A stretch of DNA of 60,358 nt from NCBI GenBank assembly GCA_903834925.1, contig CAILLA010000307.1:1-60358 (forward strand), read 5' to 3'. The notes beneath the pieces are model-generated. The model worked only from the letters and a program-made list of their open reading frames with translations, did no database searches and had not been told where the DNA came from. This document shows positions 53,917-60,358 of this stretch, in pieces. This DNA is from an uncultured Schlesneria sp. GTDB taxonomy: Bacteria > Planctomycetota > Planctomycetia > Planctomycetales > Planctomycetaceae. The position numbers were made by a program, and so were the translations under genes. Numbering within the stretch: position 1 is the stretch's first letter; each line of letters opens with the position of its first letter.

Positions 53917-54010
53917 GTGAGCCGGGAGGCGTCAGCACTCGGACTCTTCCTTCGCCAATTCGCAATCAGGTTCAATGAAAGAATCCGAGGGCTGACGCCT
54001 CCCGACTCAC
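53917..54010. repeat. 94-nt inverted repeat, copy 2
   Basis: The ends GTGAGCCGGGAGGCGTCAGC and GCTGACGCCTCCCGACTCAC pair over ~28 bases with few mismatches. Compared with copy 1 (17915-18008) several arm changes are matched on both sides (GGCGTAAGC to GGCGTCAGC and GCTTACGCC to GCTGACGCC). Confidence 0.92.
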
Positions 54011-54048
54011 CTGATCAACGCGCGAACGAAGTCCCTATTCTGAACCCA

Positions 54049-55521
54049 TCATTCGACGCGCGTGAACCGGCTGTGCCGGCTGGAGGCGAAGACGTAATAG
54101 ACCACTCCGGCTACGATCAGCGCGAGAACCCAGATCAGTTTGTCCCATTGTTCGATCAAGGTTCCGACGAGTGCGATCACGTAGGTCGCAATCAACAAGC
54201 CGGGGGTAAACGGATAACCCCACGTTTTGTACGGACGTTCGGCTTCGGGCTTTCGTAACCGCAAAACGTAGACTGCGCCGACTGCCAAGCTGTAGAAAAT
54301 CAGTCCCGCACAAATGACGGCGTCGGTAATGAGATCGAAGACGTCTTTGGGTGTCGGACTGAAGGTATAGAACGCGATGATCAGAATCGAGGTCCAGATT
54401 CCCTGAATCAGGATGGAATTCGCAGGAGTATGAAAACGGGGATGAACCTGTTGGATGAAGTTTGGAACCAGCCCGTCACGCGATGCAGCGAAATAGATTC
54501 TTGGTCCGGCAATCAGGTTGGAATTGGCCGCTCCGAACGTCGAGCAGCAGACGCCGAGCGCGGCGAATTTGCTGCCCCATTCACCGAATAAGACGCGAAA
54601 GATATCCGAGGCCAAAGTCGAACTTTTTGCGACCTCAGGCATAGAAAGGACCAGGTGGTAACTCATATTGGCCCCGACGTAGACCAGGACAACGACGGCG
54701 ATCCCGATGGCCAATGCTTTGGGGACGTTATGCTGCGGTTCGTGAATCTCTTCAGCAACTGGAGCGATATTGATCCAGCCATCGTAAGGCCAGAAGACTG
54801 CAATCAATGCCAGTCCCATTGCGGCGAGAAACGATCGTTGCGGAAGCGCTTCACTGGAATTCGGCACAACATCAACAGCAGAAACTGTCTGTTCGGGGGA
54901 TGCGACCCACAACGGCGAGAGATGATCGGTATTCATCTTTCCCATTACAAACGGCAATACAATCAGCAACGCAAGGAAACCGACTTTGACGACGGTCGCC
55001 ACGTTTTGAACCGCCGCCCCCCAGCGAGTACTAATAATATTGATCGCCGTCAGGCCGACGACGATCGTCAGGGCCATGATGAATTGACCCGTGTGTCCCA
55101 AAGGGGGGGCGGCATCCCTTGCCGGGCGAAGGAACTCGTCGAGATAGATCACACTCGCGCAGGCGAGAGCTCCCAGCGAACCGGTTCGAACAACCCAGAA
55201 CTCGGTCCAGCCCCAAAGGAATGCGGGAAGTCTTCCATAAGCTTCCCGCAGATACAGGTACGGTCCGCCAGCCTGAGGATACATCGCAGCCAGTTCGGCC
55301 AGAGCCAGCGATCCGCAGAGTGTGACCAGACCGACGAAGATCCAGACGCCGATGATCGGCAGGAACCCCCAGGCCATGAGCGCCTGATCGACTTTGCCAA
55401 CCTTCAAGAAAATCCCCGACCCGATGATCGATCCGACGACAAGTGCCGTGGCATCGAACAGACCCAGAACCCGAGGCAGTGACGTGTGAGCAATCTGACT
55501 GGCTGGTTCTGAATTCGACAT
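54049..55521 (-). CDS. APC-family amino acid permease
   Basis: The 490-residue integral membrane protein has about twelve membrane segments and the APC-superfamily start LFDATALVVGSIIGSGIFLK (unwound TM1 substrate site GSIIGSGI). ELAAMYPQAGGPYLYLREAY and FWPYDGWINIAPVAEEIHEP (TM6 region) are typical of the L-type amino acid transporter/Mct-like branch. It moves amino acids across the inner membrane by exchange or proton symport; the substrate is not predictable by eye. The start at ATG 55521 gives an N-terminus of normal length. It faces the pdxH gene divergently. Confidence 0.93.
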   Translation of the reverse strand: MSNSEPASQIAHTSLPRVLGLFDATALVVGSIIGSGIFLKVGKVDQALMAWGFLPIIGVWIFVGLVTLCGSLALAELAAMYPQAGGPYLYLREAYGRLPAFLWGWTEFWVVRTGSLGALACASVIYLDEFLRPARDAAPPLGHTGQFIMALTIVVGLTAINIISTRWGAAVQNVATVVKVGFLALLIVLPFVMGKMNTDHLSPLWVASPEQTVSAVDVVPNSSEALPQRSFLAAMGLALIAVFWPYDGWINIAPVAEEIHEPQHNVPKALAIGIAVVVLVYVGANMSYHLVLSMPEVAKSSTLASDIFRVLFGEWGSKFAALGVCCSTFGAANSNLIAGPRIYFAASRDGLVPNFIQQVHPRFHTPANSILIQGIWTSILIIAFYTFSPTPKDVFDLITDAVICAGLIFYSLAVGAVYVLRLRKPEAERPYKTWGYPFTPGLLIATYVIALVGTLIEQWDKLIWVLALIVAGVVYYVFASSRHSRFTRVE

Positions 55522-55816
55522 CGTTTTTCCATAGCTCGTTTCTTAATCACACGATGTTTTTTATGTTCGACTGATCGCTACCACAATGCCATGTGGCCAT
55601 TATTCAAGCAACTCGTCAAATGAAACAACGAAAGCGTAAGCACCATTGTTTTTGCTGAAAGCTCACATCGAATCGAAAAACTCGATAACCATTTTATGTT
55701 TCGTTGGCGACAGTTCCACGACATGATTGCCGCTGAGAGTGGCAACGGGCCGGGTTCGACGTCAGAATCGACGTAGACACCGGACAACTACAAAAATCTC
55801 CGCTTGCGAGTTCATC

Positions 55817-56455
55817 ATGCCAGAAGACTTTGTCCACGCCGACTTCAATCTTGGTAAACTCGATATCACGGATCTGGACGTCAATCCAATTCAACAATTC
55901 ACAAAGTGGTACAACGACGTCCAGGCGGCGGGGGTTTCCGAATATCCCGCGATGACCTTGGCGACATGTCCCGGCAATGGACGTCCTGCCTCGCGAATCG
56001 TTTATCTGCGTGGCTTTGACGAACGTGGATTCGCGTTTTATACAAACTACAATAGTCGTAAAGGTGAAGAACTCGCCCAAAACCCACTCGCCTCGTTGTG
56101 CTTTTACTGGAAAGAGCTTGAGCGGCAGGTTCGAATCGAAGGTCGAGTTGATCGAGTCTCGGCAGCAGAGTCGGATACTTATTTTGCAGGCCGACCTCTG
56201 AACAATCAACTTGGTGCCTGGGCATCGTCCCAAAGCGGTCCGCTCGAATCTCCCCAGGCGTTGTATGCTCGGGTCGAAGATTTCCGTCAAAAGTTCGCAG
56301 GGGGGCCCATTCCGCGACCTGCCCACTGGGGTGGTTATCGACTGGTCCCTGATCACATCGAGTTCTGGCAGGGTCGCCCAAGCCGATTGCACGATCGATT
56401 CGCTTATCTCCTTGGCAGCAACGGAGCCTGGACCGTAAACCGAATGAATCCTTGA
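55817..56455 (+). CDS. pdxH: Pyridoxamine 5'-phosphate oxidase
   Basis: PdxH oxidises pyridoxamine/pyridoxine 5'-phosphate to pyridoxal phosphate with FMN and O2. From ATG 55817 (MPEDFVHADFNLGKLDITDL) the product has 212 residues, the normal length. Motifs are NPIQQFTKWYNDVQAAG, PASRIVYLRGFDERGFAFYT, NYNSRKGEEL, WKELERQVRIEGRVDRVSA, ASSQSGPLES, HWGGYRLVPDHIEFWQGRPS, RLHDRFAY and the terminal W--NRMNP, which together carry the FMN and PLP ligands. The frame opens at 55727, but the extra residues look non-coding. The ribosome-binding site is weak. Confidence 0.96.
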   Translation: MPEDFVHADFNLGKLDITDLDVNPIQQFTKWYNDVQAAGVSEYPAMTLATCPGNGRPASRIVYLRGFDERGFAFYTNYNSRKGEELAQNPLASLCFYWKELERQVRIEGRVDRVSAAESDTYFAGRPLNNQLGAWASSQSGPLESPQALYARVEDFRQKFAGGPIPRPAHWGGYRLVPDHIEFWQGRPSRLHDRFAYLLGSNGAWTVNRMNP

Positions 56456-56568
56456 TCGGCACCTGGGCACGGAAAACAGATCTTGAATCACTTTCGTTGA
56501 CGTGCAATAGTCATTGGCCTAATGCGGGTGAAGGGAATCTCACGTCACCGCTTACATGGGGAGGAATC

Positions 56569-58143
56569 ATGTTGCGCTCATTGATTTGTCTGACGGTCTG
56601 TTTTGGAATCGGAAGCGTTGGCCTTACAGCAGAACCGGTCAAGAAATCGAAATCCGGTAAAGCCAAGGTCTCTTCCACGCCGGTGCATCCGATTCCTCAC
56701 ACCGCTTACCCTCCCATGCCTCCCGTCGATGGGATCCCACCAACGGATCCGCCTAAGGTGAGGTACATCAATGGTGATTCCAATTCATCGCCAGACACGC
56801 CAACATACATCTACCCGACCGCCGTGACTCCGGCCTCAAAACGTTCAGAACCTGTCAACACCCCTCCGGTCGACCTGAAGCCTGTCCCCCTAACTGGTCA
56901 GAAGAAATGGGAAGCGATACTCGCCCAGCCGTCCGAACTCGATTTTGGCGAACGTCAGACGGTCACCGTGAAAGAACTCTTGGACCAGCTTCGTGAACGA
57001 CACCAGCTTTCATTACGTCTGGATATCCCGACATTGTCCGCTCTTCTGGGGAAGGAAAATGTCATTGGTGAACCGAAAGAGCCCACAAAAACAGCTTCCT
57101 CGATTGCGAAACGAAACACCTCCGTTCGAGTCATCAGCGAATCACCCTCATCAAAAGTCAAGCTGATTGTGATTTCTGAACCTGATGAAAGTGCCAAGAC
57201 CGATTCGAACGACGAAGAATCTTCCGAGGCCGATGAAGACGACGAAAACTCAGCGGATTCCAAACCGATGGAAGAGGCTGGCGAAGACGAATGCGATGAC
57301 GACGACGCTGATCATGAAGACAAGACCAAAAGCGAAGACGATGACGAAAAAAAGCCGCACCGAGTGAAAAGCGATGAAGATGAAGAAAAACCTCAAACCA
57401 ATATCATTGAAGAATTTCTCACGTTCGAAGTCAACATCCAAACGATGTGCCTGAAGCAGGCAAACGTTTCGACCGTGCTTCGACAGTTGCTTGATGCCAT
57501 GCCGATCGTGTTTGGAATCGATGCGATGGAAATGCCCCTTCCAATCTCGCTCTCGAATGCCTGTCTGCTCGACTACGTTGTCGAAGACGATGGCTTGCTG
57601 ATCACTACCCGAATGCAGGCGTTGTCGCACAAGGAGACTCGCGTTTACTCAGTCAAACATTTGAAAAATCTGGATGCGGAACAGCTTGCCAAAATTGTGC
57701 GTCAGTCGATCCGTCCGTGGAGCTGGCGATCGCAAATCAACGACCTGGGCGACCAGCTCCGCGGCAGTGTGAAGATCCCATCCGAAATGGTCAAATCGAT
57801 CGTCACCACGGGAGTCCAACTCGCGGCGGCACAATCCGGTGCGACAGTCTCCATCGGCAATCCGACAGTCGCTATCGGCGATGACGACGAATCATCCGAA
57901 TCCCCGACTCCATCAGTGAAATCCAAAAAGTCCGAAGCGGAAGAGTTGGATGCTCTTGGAAACGCGACCGTCAACGGCCTGGTAACGCTGGCACACGCCA
58001 CGGTGTTAAGTCTCGAAATGGTCCATCACGCCGATTTCCCCACAGGAACGATTTTCACACTTCCGGGTAAATTGATCGTGACGCAATCACAGGCCACGCA
58101 TCGGGAAATTGCCGATCTGCTCAAACAATTGTCCGAAGACTGA
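56569..58143 (+). CDS. Exported acidic protein with secretin/STN-like segment
   Basis: The 524-residue protein starts at ATG 56569 with GGAGG just upstream. A signal peptide (MLRSLICLTVCFGIGSVGLT) is followed by a Pro-rich stretch (~25-110). Residues ~115-170 (FGERQTVTVKELLDQLRERH) look like the start of a STN-type domain, which is then interrupted by an extremely acidic insert (~195-300) of D/E/S/K. The STN-like segment continues at ~310-375 (TFEVNIQTMCLKQANVSTVL, ANVSTVLRQLL, YVVEDDGLLITTR). The C-terminus (~380-520) has YSVKHLKNLDAEQLAKIVRQ and a secretin-N-like PGKLIVTQSQATHREI. It probably acts in the periplasm. Function unknown. Confidence 0.82.
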   Translation: MLRSLICLTVCFGIGSVGLTAEPVKKSKSGKAKVSSTPVHPIPHTAYPPMPPVDGIPPTDPPKVRYINGDSNSSPDTPTYIYPTAVTPASKRSEPVNTPPVDLKPVPLTGQKKWEAILAQPSELDFGERQTVTVKELLDQLRERHQLSLRLDIPTLSALLGKENVIGEPKEPTKTASSIAKRNTSVRVISESPSSKVKLIVISEPDESAKTDSNDEESSEADEDDENSADSKPMEEAGEDECDDDDADHEDKTKSEDDDEKKPHRVKSDEDEEKPQTNIIEEFLTFEVNIQTMCLKQANVSTVLRQLLDAMPIVFGIDAMEMPLPISLSNACLLDYVVEDDGLLITTRMQALSHKETRVYSVKHLKNLDAEQLAKIVRQSIRPWSWRSQINDLGDQLRGSVKIPSEMVKSIVTTGVQLAAAQSGATVSIGNPTVAIGDDDESSESPTPSVKSKKSEAEELDALGNATVNGLVTLAHATVLSLEMVHHADFPTGTIFTLPGKLIVTQSQATHREIADLLKQLSED

Positions 58144-58149
58144 CTTAAT

Positions 58150-58242
58150 GTGCCACTGCTTGACCGTCTTCGGTCAAGCAGTGCTCTTTAACCGCCAGAA
58201 AGAGAAGACACTGCGTCTCCGAAGACTCCGAAGCAGTGGCAC
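58150..58242. repeat. Family-B palindromic repeat (93 nt), copy 1
   Basis: The ends GTGCCACTGCTT and AAGCAGTGGCAC pair perfectly over 12 bases, and inside are GACCGTCTTCGGTC and GAAGACTCC. The next copy begins 125 bases later. Confidence 0.93.
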
Positions 58243-58274
58243 AGAATCTCATTTCGAGACGTGTGACGATCAAT

Positions 58275-58367
58275 GTACCACTGCTTGACCGTCTTCGGTC
58301 AAGCAGTGCTCTTTAACCGCCAGAAAGAGAAGACACTGCTTCTCCGAAGACTCCGAAGCAGTGGCAC
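58275..58367. repeat. Family-B palindromic repeat (93 nt), copy 2
   Basis: Almost identical to the copy at 58150-58242 (GTACCACTGCTT for GTGCCACTGCTT, and CTGCTTCTCC for CTGCGTCTCC). The two form a tandem pair with a 32-base spacer. Confidence 0.93.
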
Positions 58368-58427
58368 ATTAGTCTACTCTCTAATTCCGGGGTTGTCGTA
58401 CTTTTTAGAATCGAGTACAGACCTTGC

Positions 58428-59807
58428 ATGAGGTACCTCGAAAACGACGCCCCGTTCGACTCAAACCCGGCGCCAGGCGTCGTGGTTCGGGTCGCGATTT
58501 CACTGGCGCTCTGTTTTCCCCTCGGCTGTGCCACCACCTCTCGAATGCTGTTCGAATCGCCCACGGCGGCAGGTTTGAAGCCCGCTGAACTGGTCGATAC
58601 GACTGCGTACGGTCCCGATGGCACACCACCAATGGTGTTTCGCCAGTTGTTCGCCCAGGGAGAACGAGTCCGTGAGTCGCAGCGGCCCGCTGTCATACCT
58701 CCCAAACGATCGGCCCTGGTTCTTTCCGGCGGCGGGTCATATGGCGCTTATTCTGCCGGTGTCATCTGCGGATGGACCGAAGCAGGCAACCGACCGCAGT
58801 TTGATGTGGTCACCGGGGTCAGCACCGGAGCACTGGTTGCGGTCTTCGCCTTTTTAGGACCTGACTATGATGACGTCCTTTGTCGAAGTTATACCAGTCT
58901 GAAATCGTCGGATATCTACCGCAGAAAACATCTTCCCTGGGCGCTTTTGTCAGATTCTCTCAACGACAGTGAACCTCTGTTTCGGCAGATCCATTCGACC
59001 ATCACACCAGAAGTTGTCGAGCGGATTGCTGAGGCTCACAACTGTGGACGTCGGTTATACATCGGCACCACCGACCTGGACGGTCGCCGCCCTGTCGTCT
59101 GGGATCTGGGTGCCATCGCCGCTTCCGGAAAGCCCGATAGTCGTCAACTGATCTGTAAACTGCTGCTCGCATCGTCGGCCATTCCCGGCTTCTTCCCAAC
59201 GGTGGAAATCCCGGTTGTGGTCGATGGCAGAAAATACGTCGAACGCCACGTGGATGGTGGCCTGACCCAACCATTGTTCTTTCGCCCGCCGTACATTCCT
59301 CCTGAACAACGTTCTGCCGGGTCATTGTCGGATCTGTTGTATGGATCGGACGAATACGTCATCGTCGCAGGTAAGCTGTATGCCGACCCGCAGCCGGTAC
59401 CGACTCGGGTGATCAATATTGTCGGCGAAAGTGTTTCGACGTTTCTCTATGCCCAGACTCGCGACTCGCTCGTCAAGCTTTATATGCAAAGCCTGCTGAC
59501 GGGGATGCAATACCATCTCGCCGCTGTTCCGAACGATTTCGATGCACCGATGTCAGGAGCCGATTTCGACCCGGTCAAGATGCGAAGGATGTTTGACGAA
59601 GGACGACGCCAGGTCTTAGCGGGAACCGCCTGGCGACATACCCCACCCGGTGTCGGCAGCGGCGAAGAATTACTTCAACGAGCAGGAACAATACTCACTG
59701 TTGTTCCCCACGCTCCACAAGTGATGCCGAACCTGACGCCGCCGAATGAGATTGAAGAATCCCTGCCGGATCAAGAATCGGAGATTCCCCCGTCACCACT
59801 CGATTAG
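58428..59807 (+). CDS. Patatin-like phospholipase, probable lipoprotein
   Basis: The 459-residue protein starts at ATG 58428. Residues ~18-34 (VVRVAISLALCFPLGCATT) form a signal with a lipobox, LGC, so the mature protein is likely membrane-anchored. The patatin domain (~90-330) has the oxyanion loop VLSGGGSYGAYSAGVICGW, the nucleophile Ser in DVVTGVSTGALVAVF (GxSxG), and the catalytic Asp in ERHVDGGLTQPLFF (DGG), so it should be an active serine lipase or acyl hydrolase. ASSAIPGFFPTVEI is also typical. The C-terminal ~60 residues are Pro/Glu-rich. Substrate unknown. Confidence 0.93.
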   Translation: MRYLENDAPFDSNPAPGVVVRVAISLALCFPLGCATTSRMLFESPTAAGLKPAELVDTTAYGPDGTPPMVFRQLFAQGERVRESQRPAVIPPKRSALVLSGGGSYGAYSAGVICGWTEAGNRPQFDVVTGVSTGALVAVFAFLGPDYDDVLCRSYTSLKSSDIYRRKHLPWALLSDSLNDSEPLFRQIHSTITPEVVERIAEAHNCGRRLYIGTTDLDGRRPVVWDLGAIAASGKPDSRQLICKLLLASSAIPGFFPTVEIPVVVDGRKYVERHVDGGLTQPLFFRPPYIPPEQRSAGSLSDLLYGSDEYVIVAGKLYADPQPVPTRVINIVGESVSTFLYAQTRDSLVKLYMQSLLTGMQYHLAAVPNDFDAPMSGADFDPVKMRRMFDEGRRQVLAGTAWRHTPPGVGSGEELLQRAGTILTVVPHAPQVMPNLTPPNEIEESLPDQESEIPPSPLD

Positions 59808-59840
59808 CGTTTCGGCTCCAAAGCGGTAATGCAGCGGTAG

Positions 59841-59867
59841 GGTGGGACAAGTCTGCGAAGTCCCACC
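59841..59867. repeat. GTGGGACAAGTC hairpin, single copy
   Basis: GGTGGGACAAGTCTGCGAAG followed by TCCCACC is the same hairpin as at 51501-51527, with CTGCG for CTTCG in the centre. Confidence 0.8.
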
Positions 59868-59933
59868 GATCCTAACGCGCGTCGCATGACGAGTTTAGAA
59901 TAGGGAAATCGTTCTCGCGTTGTGACCATGCAA

Positions 59934-60113
59934 GTAGATCAAGTAACGTGGGACAAGTCCGCGAAGTCCCACCACACCGTTCGCAGGATGGTAGTCATCG
60001 AGGCCGCAACCGCATCCTCAAAGCGCACATCGCCCCCTGGCTGGCCCGTCGCCTCAAATGGACGACGGGGTCAGCCGTATAAAATTTTTGCCGAATTGTC
60101 AAAGATCAAAGTC
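59934..60113. repeat. ~180-nt dispersed repeat, copy 2
   Basis: It starts TAGATCAAGTAACGTGGGAC, carries the hairpin at 59948-59973, and ends GAATTGTCAAAGATCAAA, in the same order as 51489-51673. In one frame it reads RNRILKAHIAPWLARRLKW, which looks like the C-terminal end of a protein, perhaps a transposase. Confidence 0.8.
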
Positions 60114-60185
60114 GGAAATCACATTAGCCCGACGCGCATGCGAGGGAGAAAAAATGTCGGGATTCACATCGTGATTGGTTCATAA

Positions 60186-60358
60186 GCTTTCCAACCTGGC
60201 TCGCCCAGGTGGGAGCAAATTTGGAAACCAGACAACGCTCCTCCCGAAAGATTGTGTTCTGGCTTTCCACCTTGGCTTGTCCAGGTGGAAGCAAATTTGG
60301 AAACCAGATAACGCTCCTCCCGAAAGATTGTGTTCTGGCTTTCCACCTTGGCTTGTCC
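60186..60358. repeat. 76-nt tandem repeat, at least 2.3 units, cut by window edge
   Basis: Units begin at 60186, 60262 and 60338 (partial). Each starts GCTTTCCA and ends GATTGTGTTCTG. Units 1 and 2 differ at five positions or so. Inside each unit CCACCT...AGGTGG forms a hairpin. Confidence 0.95.

Larger units (their letters stand above)
59808..60358. other. Right-edge region made of repeats
   Basis: No intact gene is seen. The region holds a GTGGGACAAGTC hairpin (59841-59867), a ~180-base dispersed repeat (59934-60113) and a 76-base tandem repeat running off the window (60186 on). Confidence 0.75.

Noticed and set aside
55694-56491. 265-codon minus-strand frame across pdxH
   Set aside because: Antisense to a complete, motif-rich pdxH; shadow frame.
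60186-60358. CRISPR array
   Set aside because: The whole 76-base unit repeats with no unique spacers, so it is a plain tandem repeat.

Overview
The window reads as chromosomal DNA of a Planctomycetes bacterium (class Planctomycetia, Schlesneria/Gimesia-like). This is inferred from the gene repertoire: a Tat-exported DUF1501 protein, two large PQQ-like beta-propeller proteins, a haem-c plus copper-monooxygenase-like protein paired with an exported redoxin, low-complexity exported proteins, TTG/GTG starts, and many short palindromic intergenic repeats. No rRNA, complete tRNA, CRISPR array or intact insertion sequence was seen.

Layout. 1-8.9 kb: a leucine-rich-repeat exported protein cut by the left edge, a nuclease/transposase remnant, a hypothetical protein, a DUF1501 protein, a 666-aa K/E/Q-rich exported coiled-coil protein, a broken MORN-like gene and a small membrane protein. 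8.9-11.2 kb: divergent uxaE (tagaturonate/fructuronate epimerase) and an SDR resembling fructuronate reductase, a uronate module. 11.2-12.6 kb: decayed DNA-adenine-methylase and partner gene, probably a dead restriction-modification unit. 12.6-17.8 kb: rsmE-glgC, a PfkB sugar kinase, a secreted Tyr/Gly/Ser-rich protein and an orphan OmpR-type regulator. 18-25.7 kb: redoxin and cytochrome/copper protein operon, M20 peptidase, a PilT-like pseudogene, a second copy of the small membrane protein family, a lipoprotein, an SDF-family symporter and purQ. 25.7-33.3 kb (minus strand): glycerate kinase coupled to an amino-acid-kinase-fold protein, a 73-aa conserved protein, coaE and two PQQ-like proteins. 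33.5-44.4 kb: a short pheT without the tRNA-binding insert, a double-FHA protein, an exported cyanophycinase, a marR-pirin-doxX-nemA redox/electrophile operon with a clear promoter, a CNNM/CorC protein and a His-rich membrane protein. 44.5-51.3 kb (plus strand): MMPL transporter, Xaa-Pro peptidase, accB, accC and a pyrophosphate-type phosphofructokinase closed by a terminator. 51.3-52.8 kb: a gene graveyard with repeats and an ATPase remnant. 52.9-60.4 kb: an R/G/P/H-rich exported protein, an APC permease, pdxH, an acidic secretin-like protein, a patatin-like lipoprotein and a repeat-rich right edge.

The most unusual content is not one gene cluster but the repeats: at least six families of short palindromic or tandem elements lie between genes. 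Two have several copies of fixed length (102/93 nt and 94 nt) and well-paired ends, and one shows compensatory change between subfamilies. Several pseudogenes (methylase plus nuclease-like partner, PDDEXK transposase, PilT-like, primase/helicase-like ATPase, MORN protein) show repeated loss of mobile or defence genes.

All family assignments were made by eye from translated motifs; no database search was run.
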